A DNA stretch of 9,431 nucleotides, taken from assembly GCA_021159845.1 (NCBI GenBank), contig JAGHDS010000152.1:1-9431 (forward strand). Direction: 5' to 3'. Position 1 is the first letter of the stretch. Every line of letters starts with the position of its first letter. The position numbers were made by a program, and so were the translations under genes. A model generated the notes under the pieces. It searched no databases. It was not told where the DNA came from and saw only the letters and a program-made list of their open reading frames with translations. This document shows positions 1-6,612 of this stretch, piece by piece. The stretch is from Anaerolineae bacterium (GTDB lineage: Bacteria > Chloroflexota > Anaerolineae > DUEN01).

Positions 1-1
1 G

Positions 2-439
2 ATCGTGGACTTCTTCCCGGTGCTGGATGGGTACCGGGCGGACATCACCAATACCTATGCCGTGGGGCGGCCGACGGATGCGCAGCGTCGTTACATGGAC
101 TTGCTTTTGCAAGCCAAAGCGGCTGGTGAGGCCACGTTGCGGCCAGGGGTAACCGGCGGGGAGGTGTACGCGGCCGTGCGCGGGGTCTTCGAGCGGGCTG
201 GCGTGGCAGCCTATTTCACGCACCATGCGGGCCACGCATTGGGGCTGATGCACCCCGAGCCGCCATTCCTGGTACCGGGCAGCTCGGAGCCGTTGCAGGA
301 GAATCAGGTCGTGACCCTGGAGCCTGGGCTGTATGACCCGGCTGTGGGAAGTATGCGCATCGAGGATGACTACCTGATCACGGCTGATGGCTTTGAACGA
401 TTGTCAAACCATGTGAAGGGTTTCGACCGCACTGCGTGA
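2..439 (+). CDS. M24 family metallopeptidase (Xaa-Pro aminopeptidase/dipeptidase type), C-terminal part
   Basis: The 5' part of the gene lies outside the window; the reading frame is open from base 2, so the GTG at 5 should not be taken as the start. The visible 145 residues are the back half of a pita-bread (creatinase/aminopeptidase P) fold. All five expected metal ligands can be seen: Asp in the opening IVDFF, Asp in YRADITNTY, His in GHALG, Glu in LEPGLYDP and Glu in RIEDDYLIT. The second histidine of HPEPP matches the substrate-side His of the family. Enzymes of this group use two metal ions to cleave the bond before proline at a peptide N-terminus, usually in the cytoplasm. RIEDD and the spacing favour a Xaa-Pro peptidase over methionine aminopeptidase, but the N-terminal domain that would decide is missing. 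The gene ends 11 nt before the cupin start, so the two are probably cotranscribed. Confidence 0.9.
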   Translation: MVDFFPVLDGYRADITNTYAVGRPTDAQRRYMDLLLQAKAAGEATLRPGVTGGEVYAAVRGVFERAGVAAYFTHHAGHALGLMHPEPPFLVPGSSEPLQENQVVTLEPGLYDPAVGSMRIEDDYLITADGFERLSNHVKGFDRTA

Positions 440-450
440 GGCGGGGAACT

Positions 451-795
451 ATGAAGCGGATTCACTTTAGCGATCTGGGGAGACACTCTGGGCGGCATGT
501 ATTGGCCGGAATCCTGGATGGAGAGTGGCTGAACCGGGGAGGGTTAAGCTTCCACCCACCCGGTTTTCGCACCCATGATGATGAGCCCGTACACGTGCAC
601 GATACTCAAGAGGCGTTCTGCATCATGCAGGGGCACGGGGTTCTGGAGCTGGACGGGGAGCGCATCCCTGTCCAGGTAGGGGATGTGATCATCATCGAAC
701 CCGGCGAGAACCACCATCTCATCTCATCGGAGGAGGACCCGCTTATCAATCTGTGGTTGCATGCGGGCGATGAGCCTCACCCCAATCAGCGGTGA
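451..795 (+). CDS. Single-domain cupin protein
   Basis: A 114-residue protein made of one small beta-barrel cupin domain. Cupin motif 1 is visible as PVHVHDTQEAFCIMQG (HxH, then Glu, then Gly) and motif 2 as GDVIIIEPGENHHL (G-x5-PxG-x2-H). These supply the usual 3-His/1-Glu metal site, so metal binding is likely. I chose ATG 451 rather than the upstream GTG at 436, because that GTG overlaps the peptidase stop codon and the GTGAGGCGGGG stretch is better read as the ribosome-binding site. The stop at 793-795 lies inside the ribosome-binding region of the next gene, which suggests translational coupling. The substrate cannot be told: stand-alone cupins include sugar isomerases, dioxygenases and plain binding proteins. 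There is no DNA-binding domain and no signal peptide. Confidence 0.85.
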   Translation: MKRIHFSDLGRHSGRHVLAGILDGEWLNRGGLSFHPPGFRTHDDEPVHVHDTQEAFCIMQGHGVLELDGERIPVQVGDVIIIEPGENHHLISSEEDPLINLWLHAGDEPHPNQR

Positions 796-802
796 GGAGG
801 CG

Positions 803-1264
803 ATGTTACAGGTCGGCGATGCGGCTCCGGGCTTTCGACTGCGCTCGGACGATGGCAAGGAGGTGAGCCTGTCGGACTTTCGAGGTCGGAAGGTGGTGGT
901 GTATTTCTATCCTCGGGCGAACACGCCCGGGTGTACGCGACAAGCCTGCGCGGTTCGGGATGTTTATCCAGAGGTCGCCGTTAGGGATATTGTGGTCATT
1001 GGCATCAGCCCGGATCCGCCCAGCCGGTTGGCGAAGTTTCGCGAGAGGCATAACCTGCCCTTCGAGCTGCTTTCCGACCCGGAACACCGGGTTGCCGAGG
1101 CATATGGAGCCTGGGGGGAAAAGCGTGCCTCTGGCAAGACGTCCATGGGGATTATCCGGAGTCATTTTGGTATTGACGAGGGAGGCCGGGTGATAGCGAT
1201 TGGCTATAAGGTGAAGCCGGAGGCCACGGCTGAACTCGTCCGCCGGCTGGCATCCGCATCGTGA
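803..1264 (+). CDS. bcp: Thioredoxin-dependent peroxiredoxin, PrxQ/Bcp type
   Basis: A 153-residue thiol peroxidase of the AhpC/TSA family that reduces hydrogen peroxide and organic hydroperoxides in the cytoplasm, recycled by thioredoxin. The thioredoxin fold starts at VGDAAPGF (residues 4-11). The active site reads YPRANTPGCTRQAC: the peroxidatic Cys is residue 44 and the resolving Cys is five residues on at 49, the spacing typical of alpha-2 type PrxQ. The active-site Arg is probably R119 in GIIRSHFGID; most relatives have STF where this has SHF, a small oddity. Length is normal for the family. I chose ATG 803 because GGTGAGGAGG lies just before it; the ATG at 761 would add 14 residues overlapping the cupin. 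The gene lies in a probable operon and is followed after 29 nt by the antiporter. Confidence 0.93.
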   Translation: MLQVGDAAPGFRLRSDDGKEVSLSDFRGRKVVVYFYPRANTPGCTRQACAVRDVYPEVAVRDIVVIGISPDPPSRLAKFRERHNLPFELLSDPEHRVAEAYGAWGEKRASGKTSMGIIRSHFGIDEGGRVIAIGYKVKPEATAELVRRLASAS

Positions 1265-1293
1265 GGCGCCGAGGGCTCTCTCCTGTGAGGTAA

Positions 1294-3216
1294 GTGTATC
1301 CGCTCATGCACAATACCCCTTCGTTTGCCCCTTTACTCATTGTCGTCCTGTTGGCTGCGATCGTGCCCATGGTGACCACCCAGATCAAGAGTGTGCGCAT
1401 TCCTATCGTGGTTGGCGAGATCATCGCCGGGGTGATCGTCGGTAAGAGCGGCTTGAACTGGGTTGGTGAGGATCCCTGGTTGTCGTTGTTGTCCACGTTG
1501 GGGTTCAGCTACCTGAGGTTCCTCTCCGGCCTGGAAGTGGACTTCGATGCCCTGTTGGGACGAACGACGCAGTGGATCGAGGAGGATCGCGGGCGCCTGC
1601 GCTCGCCCGTATTACTGGCGTTTCTGAGCTTTGCACTCACGCTGGTTGCAGCCTTCCTGTTATCTTTGGGACTGCAATCGATGGGCCTGGTACATGATGC
1701 CGTGCTGATGGCATTGATCCTCTCGACGACATCTTTGGGAATCGTGGTCCCGACGTTGAAGGAGCGCCGCGAGATACGCACGGCTTACGGTCAGGCCCTC
1801 TTGATTGCCGCTCTGCTGGCCGACTTCGTGACCATGCTCCTCATCAGCGTTTACGTCGTCTTTCGCGTGAACGGGTTAGCCCCTGAGATGCTTGTAGTGC
1901 TGGTGTTGTTGGGAATTTTCCTCACGGCTTATCGGGTCCTGCTGTTGCTACGGCGGCACCTACCGCTGGAATCGCTGTTTCGGAAGACGGCGGAGGCCGT
2001 GGGGCATTTGCATACGAGGGGCGCTTTCGCGGTCGGGTTGACCTTCATCGCTCTGGCCGAGCAGCTCGGCGTGGAGGTGATCTTGGGGGCATTCCTCGGT
2101 GGTGCCTTAATCGCTCTTCTCAGCGGCAAGGAGAACGCGAGGCTGTACGAACAGCTTGATGTCATGGGATATGGCTTTTTCATCCCGATCTTCTTCATCA
2201 TGGTGGGCGTCCGCTTCGATCTGCGGTCGCTGCTCTCCTCTCGGCAGACGATGTTACTCGTGCCCATACTGCTCGCGATCGCCTACCTCATCAAGTTGAT
2301 TCCCTCTCTGGTGTTCAAGTTGGCGTATGACTGGGCGCATGTGGTGGGAGCAGGGGTGTTGCTCTCGTCCCGGTTGAGCCTGATCATCGCCGCCGCGGCC
2401 ATCGGCCTGGAGCTGGGAATCCTCGATCCCGCTGTGAATTCGGCAGTTATCTTGCTCGCCGTCATTACGTGCACGTTATCCCCCGCCCTGTTCAATCGGA
2501 TCGTGCCGCCTGGCGATACCATCATCGAGTCGGGTGTGCTCATCGTTGGGGCCGATCAGGAAGCGCTGCAGTTAGCGAGGCGTCTGTCAGCTCATAGCGA
2601 ACCCGTGATGTTGGCGTGGCCTGTGAGCGCGTCTCGCCCGTTACCCAAGATCGAGAACGTGATCGTGATGCCTTTGGAGGACGTCAGTCAGAAGACGTTG
2701 CGCGCTGTTGGGGCGGATCGGGTTAAGACCCTGGTCGCTCTGTTGGATGATGAGATGGATAATCTTCGCCTGTGCCAGATCGCGAAGATCGCTTTACGGG
2801 TGCCCAACGTGGTCGCCAGGGTGCAAGATCCGGCGAATGTCGAGGCTTATGTCACAATAGGAGCCCGCCCGGTGACAAAGGAGGGTTCCGAGGTGACGGT
2901 GCTGGAGAACCTGGCCAGCAATCCTAATGTCTTCACCCTCCTGGCACATGGGGCCCAAGGCCGGGAGGTATTGGAACTGGAGGTAAGGAACCCGGTGCTG
3001 GATGGTATGCCCGTGCACGCGTTACACCTGCCTGGGGATGCGCTTCTGGTGGTGATCCAGCGCGAGGGCCAGTTTATCACCCCACGTGGGGATGCATCCC
3101 TGGCCTTGGGTGATGTCGTGACGGTTCTGGCCTCGCCTGTTGAGGAGGAGGATATCCGGGCGTTGTTCGGCGAGGTGTCCACGTCCGTGCGCGAGGAGCT
3201 CAACGGGCGCAGCTGA
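1294..3216 (+). CDS. CPA2-family cation:proton antiporter with C-terminal RCK/TrkA-like module
   Basis: A 640-residue inner-membrane protein. Residues about 10-400 form the Na+/H+ exchanger domain with roughly 12 hydrophobic segments. Family marks include IPIVVGEIIAGVIVG (36-50), FLSGLEVDF (76-84), LILSTTSLGIVVPTL and LGAFLGGALIAL. The ion-binding Asp is probably D177 in LLADF, where KefC-type proteins have a QD pair. From about residue 410 there is a Rossmann-like TrkA-N/RCK domain, and from about 557 to 630 a TrkA-C/RCK-C domain. CPA2 proteins exchange K+ or Na+ for H+; RCK modules gate them by nucleotide or ion binding. Here the expected GxGxxG loop is degraded (VGADQEA), so NAD binding is doubtful. 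I kept GTG 1294 because GTGAGG lies 3 nt upstream; ATG 1306 is the alternative and would remove four residues. The transported cation cannot be told from sequence. Confidence 0.92.
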   Translation: MYPLMHNTPSFAPLLIVVLLAAIVPMVTTQIKSVRIPIVVGEIIAGVIVGKSGLNWVGEDPWLSLLSTLGFSYLRFLSGLEVDFDALLGRTTQWIEEDRGRLRSPVLLAFLSFALTLVAAFLLSLGLQSMGLVHDAVLMALILSTTSLGIVVPTLKERREIRTAYGQALLIAALLADFVTMLLISVYVVFRVNGLAPEMLVVLVLLGIFLTAYRVLLLLRRHLPLESLFRKTAEAVGHLHTRGAFAVGLTFIALAEQLGVEVILGAFLGGALIALLSGKENARLYEQLDVMGYGFFIPIFFIMVGVRFDLRSLLSSRQTMLLVPILLAIAYLIKLIPSLVFKLAYDWAHVVGAGVLLSSRLSLIIAAAAIGLELGILDPAVNSAVILLAVITCTLSPALFNRIVPPGDTIIESGVLIVGADQEALQLARRLSAHSEPVMLAWPVSASRPLPKIENVIVMPLEDVSQKTLRAVGADRVKTLVALLDDEMDNLRLCQIAKIALRVPNVVARVQDPANVEAYVTIGARPVTKEGSEVTVLENLASNPNVFTLLAHGAQGREVLELEVRNPVLDGMPVHALHLPGDALLVVIQREGQFITPRGDASLALGDVVTVLASPVEEEDIRALFGEVSTSVREELNGRS

Positions 3217-3255
3217 CAAGGATCGGCATGCGCGTTGCTTATCCGGCTGCGCGCC

Positions 3256-3294
3256 CGGTGGGCAGCGAATGAATGCCTCTCCCACTGCCCACCG
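3256..3294. terminator. Perfect inverted repeat between convergent genes, possible bidirectional terminator
   Basis: CGGTGGGCAG (3256-3265) and its exact complement CTGCCCACCG (3285-3294) can form a 10-bp GC-rich stem with a 19-nt loop. It lies in the 97-bp gap between the antiporter stop (3216) and the zwf stop (3314), where a terminator serving both strands is expected. Neither side has a run of T, so classic intrinsic termination is not shown. It may instead block 3' exonucleases or act with Rho. Confidence 0.45.
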
Positions 3295-3313
3295 TCAGGT
3301 GCGCGGCTGCTGA

Positions 3314-4786
3314 CTATGCGTTGGTCGAACAGCCGCGTATCCAGGCGCGTCCATCGCGAGCCATGAGGGCATCGGCTTCGATCGGGCCCCAGCTCCCGGG
3401 CTCGTAGATGGAGAGCGGTGGCGTATCCAGGCTGTCCCACCAGTGTATGAGCGGGGAGATCAGCGTCCACGCCAGCTCGATCTCGTCGCTACGGGCGAAG
3501 AGGGATGCGTCCCCCTGGATCGCGTCGAGCAGCAAGCGCTCGTAGGCCTCCGGTAAGGATTGTACGTCGAATTGATCTCTGTAACTGAAGCCCATATCCA
3601 CCGGAGCCACCCGCATTCCCGCGCCCGGCACCTTGATCTCAAACCGAAGGCAGATGCCCTCGTTGGGCTGGATGCGCAATGTGAGGGTATTGGGAAGCAC
3701 ATCCACGTTCTCCGGGAATAGCAGGTGAGGTACACGCTTAAACTGCATCGTGATTTCCGTGACCGTCGCGGCTAACCGCTTACCCGCGCGCAGGTAAAAG
3801 GAAACGCCCTGCCAGCGCCAGTTGTTCACATAAAGCTTGAGGGCGGCATAGGTGGGTGTCCGGGAATTCGGCGCTACACCGCGCTCGCTTCGGTATCCCC
3901 TGTACTGTCCCCAAACGGCGTCCGAGGTGTTGATGAGCTGGGTCGCTCGGAGCACTTTGACCTTCTCATCTCGCAGGCTCTTGTCGTTGAAGACGGCTGG
4001 TGGCTCCATTGCGACGAAAGTAAGCAATTGTAGCATGTGGTTTTGGAAGATGTCGCGCAGGACGCCGGCTTTGTCGTAGTAGCCCGCCCGCTGTTCGATG
4101 CCCATGCTCTCGGCCATTGTGATTTGGACGTGGTCAATGTAGTTGCGGTTCCACAGCGGCTCGAAGATGCTGTTGGCGAAACGGAACGCTAATATGTTCT
4201 GCACCGTCTCTTTGCCCAGGTAGTGGTCGATGCGGTAGATCTGTTGCTCGTCGAATACGCGATGAACCTGGGCATTCAGCTGGCGCGCGCTGTCCAGATC
4301 GTGTCCGAAAGGCTTCTCGATGATAATGCGCGTCCAGCCCCTCGCTCTGTGATTGAGCCCCGATTGCCCGATCTGTTGGACGATTACCGGGTAGAGCGTG
4401 GGAGGAACGGCCAGATAGAATAGATGGTTATTGGGGGTATTGGCATCTTTATCGGTCTCATCGAGCAGGGCCGCCAGGCGGCGGTACGTGTCGGGATCGT
4501 CGTAGTTACCACGCAGGTAAACGATACGCTGTGAAAAACGCGGCCAGAGATCACAGCTGGTCGGTTTGAAGCGGGCATAGTGCTGCACACCATCGTAGAG
4601 TCGATCGCGAAATTCCTCACTGGACAACGGGCTACGGGCCACGCCGATGATATGGGCTTCATGTGGAAACTGCCCTTCGCACATCAGGCTGTACAAAGCT
4701 GGGATAAGCTTTCGGCGCGTGAGATCACCAGAGGCTCCGAATATCACAATGGTAACTCGGTCTGACTCGAGATTAAGCTCATTCAT
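3314..4786 (-). CDS. zwf: Glucose-6-phosphate 1-dehydrogenase
   Basis: A 490-residue cytoplasmic enzyme that oxidises glucose 6-phosphate to 6-phosphogluconolactone with NADP+ or NAD+, the entry step of the oxidative pentose phosphate and Entner-Doudoroff routes. The nucleotide loop is GASGDL (17-22) with the following TRRKLIPAL. EKPFG is at 157-161 and the substrate signature RIDHYLGKE at 185-193. Asp187 and His250 (in FQNH) have the 62-residue His-to-His spacing seen in the Leuconostoc enzyme, so the catalytic dyad looks intact. Length is full for the family. The start is supported by GGTGAGAGGA five nt before the ATG at 4786. No 6-phosphogluconolactonase, gnd or opcA neighbour is visible. 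The gene lies 237 nt downstream of an aldo/keto reductase on the same strand, which by family would consume the NADPH made here; a functional link is only inference. Confidence 0.97.
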   Translation of the reverse strand: MNELNLESDRVTIVIFGASGDLTRRKLIPALYSLMCEGQFPHEAHIIGVARSPLSSEEFRDRLYDGVQHYARFKPTSCDLWPRFSQRIVYLRGNYDDPDTYRRLAALLDETDKDANTPNNHLFYLAVPPTLYPVIVQQIGQSGLNHRARGWTRIIIEKPFGHDLDSARQLNAQVHRVFDEQQIYRIDHYLGKETVQNILAFRFANSIFEPLWNRNYIDHVQITMAESMGIEQRAGYYDKAGVLRDIFQNHMLQLLTFVAMEPPAVFNDKSLRDEKVKVLRATQLINTSDAVWGQYRGYRSERGVAPNSRTPTYAALKLYVNNWRWQGVSFYLRAGKRLAATVTEITMQFKRVPHLLFPENVDVLPNTLTLRIQPNEGICLRFEIKVPGAGMRVAPVDMGFSYRDQFDVQSLPEAYERLLLDAIQGDASLFARSDEIELAWTLISPLIHWWDSLDTPPLSIYEPGSWGPIEADALMARDGRAWIRGCSTNA

Positions 4787-5023
4787 AGTTTCCTCTCACC
4801 TCTGTTCTCGCATGAAGGTAGGGTGATGATGTCTCCCCCAGGGCAGTTTGGTAAAGCTGCTGGGGTCTCCGTTCAGCCCCTCGACGCTATACGCTCGCGA
4901 TGAGGCCGGGTTTGGCCGCCCGTTCTCAGGATGGCCTTACTGGCGCAGCGCACGAGGCAGCAATGCTCCGCCATAGTATACGCGTGATGAGGAACCAACA
5001 TTTGTAAGAGCGGGCCCTTTTCT
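4787..5023 (-). other. Non-coding leader region upstream of zwf
   Basis: This 237-bp gap between the reductase stop and the zwf start has no convincing gene; the short open frame across it has no ribosome-binding site and overlaps the reductase tail. On the zwf strand it holds a TATACT box (4974-4979) with no good -35 partner. Nearer the gene is a bulged hairpin with arms at 4836-4846 and 4857-4865 (9 bp, 2-nt bulge, 10-nt loop). A separate zwf promoter is plausible but not shown. Confidence 0.35.
4970..4984. repeat. 15-bp direct repeat, copy 1
   Basis: GCCATAGTATACGCG upstream of zwf is repeated exactly at 6670-6684 inside haoC. The reverse complement here contains TATACT. A perfect 15-mer shared within 9.4 kb is uncommon by chance, but it does not extend further. 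Confidence 0.4.
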
Positions 5024-5989
5024 TTATCCGGGCGAGCTGACCCGCTCGCTGGCGGCATCCAGGGCGGATATCTCATCCTCCGTTAGTCGCCAGCCCAACG
5101 CGGCTGCATTGTCCGCAGCCTGGCGGGCGTTCTTGGCTCCCGGGATGGGAACGGCCCCTTTGCAAATAACCCAATTCAACGCCACCTGAGAGGGAGTTTT
5201 GTCCCCATGTGCCTGCCCAATCTCTCGCAGGAGCCCAATGAGGGGTTGAATTCGCCTTAGCTGCTCCCGTGTTGAACGTTGGCCGCGTAACCCTGGAGGG
5301 GGCTTGTCGGGCGTGTACTTGCCCGTGAGCAACCCCATGCCGAGCGGGCTATATGCGATCATCGTGACGCCCAGTTGCTCGCATAAAGCCATGAGACCAT
5401 TGCGCTCAGGCTTGCGCTGAAGCAAGCTATAGTGCACCTGATTGGAGGCCAACAGGATACCGCGACGGGCTAAGGCATCGTAGGCTCGCTGCATCTGCTC
5501 AGCGTTGTAGTTGGACACACCGACCGAGCGCACGAGCCCTGCCTCCACGGCATCGGCCAGGGCGTTCATCCATGCCTCAATGGGGACTGGAGGAAACGGG
5601 AAATGGATCTGGTAAAGCCCTACCTGGCTCAGCCCCAGTCGCTTTAGACTTCCACGCAGCGCCCGGAAAAGGCTACGCCCGGTCAATCGCCAGGGGAAGG
5701 GGAAGAACTTAGTGGCCACGATGACTTCATGTCCTGTTGCGCGGATGACCCGGCCGAGTAGGCGCTCTGATCGGCCCAGGCCGTATACTTCAGCGGTGTC
5801 AAAGAGGTTGACACCGCCAGCCAGGGCAGCCTGAAAGGCCGCCTGGATATCTTCATCGGTGTACTTGCGCCCATATCCCCACCACACGCTATCCCCCCAG
5901 GCCCAGGTACCGATACCCAGCGGGCTGATGCGGATCCCGGTGGCCCCCAGGGAGATAGTGCTGCCCATCTGCCTGGCCGGATGATTCAT
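5024..5989 (-). CDS. Aldo/keto reductase
   Basis: A 321-residue NAD(P)H-dependent oxidoreductase with a (beta/alpha)8 barrel that reduces aldehydes or ketones in the cytoplasm. The catalytic tetrad is visible: D64 and Y69 in NLFDTAEVYG, K94 in VATKFF and H129 in LYQIHF. The family pattern VRSVGVSNYN is at 153-161 and the cofactor phosphate-binding stretch PIPGAKNARQAADN at 281-294. The open frame continues upstream to 6250, but I placed the start at ATG 5989: a strong GGAGGT lies 9 nt before it, and the barrel's first strand (LGATGIRISPLGIGTW) begins right after. The extension has no domain character. Substrate specificity cannot be predicted; the family covers sugar aldehydes, pyridoxal, methylglyoxal and xenobiotics. 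A TATAAT-type promoter candidate lies about 170 bp upstream. Confidence 0.93.
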   Translation of the reverse strand: MNHPARQMGSTISLGATGIRISPLGIGTWAWGDSVWWGYGRKYTDEDIQAAFQAALAGGVNLFDTAEVYGLGRSERLLGRVIRATGHEVIVATKFFPFPWRLTGRSLFRALRGSLKRLGLSQVGLYQIHFPFPPVPIEAWMNALADAVEAGLVRSVGVSNYNAEQMQRAYDALARRGILLASNQVHYSLLQRKPERNGLMALCEQLGVTMIAYSPLGMGLLTGKYTPDKPPPGLRGQRSTREQLRRIQPLIGLLREIGQAHGDKTPSQVALNWVICKGAVPIPGAKNARQAADNAAALGWRLTEDEISALDAASERVSSPG

Positions 5990-5998
5990 TCGTGTAAC

Positions 5999-6004
5999 AC
6001 CTCC
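5999..6004 (-). promoter_or_regulatory. Ribosome-binding site that sets the aldo/keto reductase start
   Basis: On the minus strand GGAGGT is followed by nine bases and then ATG at 5989. This is nearly a full anti-16S match, and it is the reason for rejecting the longer open frame that reaches 6250. Confidence 0.75.
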
Positions 6005-6049
6005 AATCGTGGCGCATGACGCAGAGGAAGCAGGGGAGATGTCATTATC

Positions 6050-6063
6050 CATATGCTCATATG
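6050..6063. repeat. Paired CATATG palindromes in the reductase leader
   Basis: CATATG occurs twice with CT between, giving CATATGCTCATATG, which is both a direct repeat and a near-perfect palindrome. It lies about 60 bp upstream of the reductase start, within its predicted untranslated leader. It could be a repressor site, but it may also be chance. Confidence 0.3.
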
Positions 6064-6157
6064 TCGCTCGCGTTCCGATCTGGTACGCATCCATTCCCAG
6101 AGTCGGCGGGGGAAAGAGCGAGCTTAACCTGGTTGGTAAGACATTACACGGTTTCCT

Positions 6158-6185
6158 ATTATAGCGAGTTGTCGAAGGAGTGCAA
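6158..6185 (-). promoter_or_regulatory. Candidate sigma-70 promoter for the aldo/keto reductase
   Basis: On the minus strand a consensus -10 TATAAT (6158-6163) lies 16 nt from a weak -35 TTGCAC (6180-6185). The predicted start near 6151 would give a leader of about 160 nt before the ATG at 5989. The -10 is exact and the -35 matches only three of six, so this is moderate evidence. Confidence 0.42.
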
Positions 6186-6371
6186 TGGCACTCTGCCGGG
6201 CTTTGGACGCGAGCTCGGATACGAGAGCGCATCTCGATTCGGCAGTCCATTAAGCGTACAGGTGCTGAACGAGATACCCAATCGTCTCCCTTACCCCCTA
6301 TGTAGCTGTAAATATATTGAGTACCCGGCGGAGCGGATTGGGGAGGATGGATTTACAGGGGGAGCCAACAA

Positions 6372-6392
6372 GCGATCAGACCATTTGATCGC
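6372..6392. promoter_or_regulatory. 7-bp inverted repeat, possible operator upstream of the cytochrome promoter
   Basis: GCGATCA and TGATCGC are perfect complements separated by seven bases. The dyad is centred about 137 bp before the predicted cytochrome transcription start, at a distance suited to an activator. It does not match the FNR or CRP consensus, so no regulator can be named. Confidence 0.35.
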
Positions 6393-6483
6393 GGGACGCA
6401 CAACTCCGTGAGACTCGATGTTAAGGGCGTGGTGCAACTAATTTCTCATACCCCAACGGCGAACAGTTACGCAAAATTCACCC

Positions 6484-6512
6484 TTGACAAACCCCATGAA
6501 GGCCTATAAACT
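6484..6512 (+). promoter_or_regulatory. Sigma-70 promoter of the cytochrome module
   Basis: A perfect -35 TTGACA (6484-6489), a 17-nt spacer and a -10 TAAACT (6507-6512, four of six matches). Transcription would begin near 6519, giving a leader of about 95 nt before ATG 6613. An overlapping TATAAA at 6505 has a less favourable 15-nt spacer. This is the only good promoter before the two cytochrome genes. Confidence 0.7.
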
Positions 6513-6612
6513 GTAGTCACATCAATCTGTGTTCCTGTGCTCCTATAAACAACTGTCTCGCACTTCCGATTTATCCAACGGCCAACCCCTTGCCCTAGAA
6601 AAGCAGCTCTTC

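Larger units (their letters stand above)
5990..6612. other. Divergent intergenic region between the aldo/keto reductase and the cytochrome module
   Basis: About 620 bp without a gene I can support. It carries a reductase ribosome-binding site and promoter candidate on the minus strand, a CATATG pair at 6050-6063, a 7-bp dyad at 6372-6392, and a strong plus-strand promoter at 6484-6512 for the cytochrome genes. The plus-strand open frame at 6016-6411 has no ribosome-binding site and reads like random sequence. The size and the symmetry elements suggest a regulated region. Confidence 0.5.

Noticed and set aside
2847..3470. Minus-strand open frame (207 codons) across the antiporter end and zwf end
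   Set aside because: It overlaps two well-supported genes and is rich in Arg, Ser and Pro, as is typical of shadow frames in GC-rich DNA.
4974..4979. TATACT box on the minus strand as a zwf promoter
   Set aside because: No -35 resembling TTGACA lies 16-18 nt upstream and there is no TGn extension; the -10 alone is not enough.
4873..5076. Small minus-strand open frame (67 codons) between zwf and the reductase
   Set aside because: It overlaps the reductase 3' end, has no ribosome-binding site and no recognisable features.
5990..6250. 87-residue N-terminal extension of the aldo/keto reductase
   Set aside because: The extension is Arg/Ser/Cys/Pro-rich with no fold, while GGAGGT at the right distance supports ATG 5989, directly before the conserved barrel start.
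6016..6411. Plus-strand open frame (131 codons) in the divergent region
   Set aside because: No ribosome-binding site, no domain, irregular composition, and it crosses the reductase promoter and operator candidates. Only one frame stays open, so chance is sufficient.
6529..6612. 28-residue N-terminal extension of haoC from GTG 6529
   Set aside because: It has no ribosome-binding site, starts only about 10 nt after the predicted transcription start, and would put an atypical polar stretch before the membrane anchor. It is not fully excluded, because ATG 6613 also has a weak ribosome-binding site.
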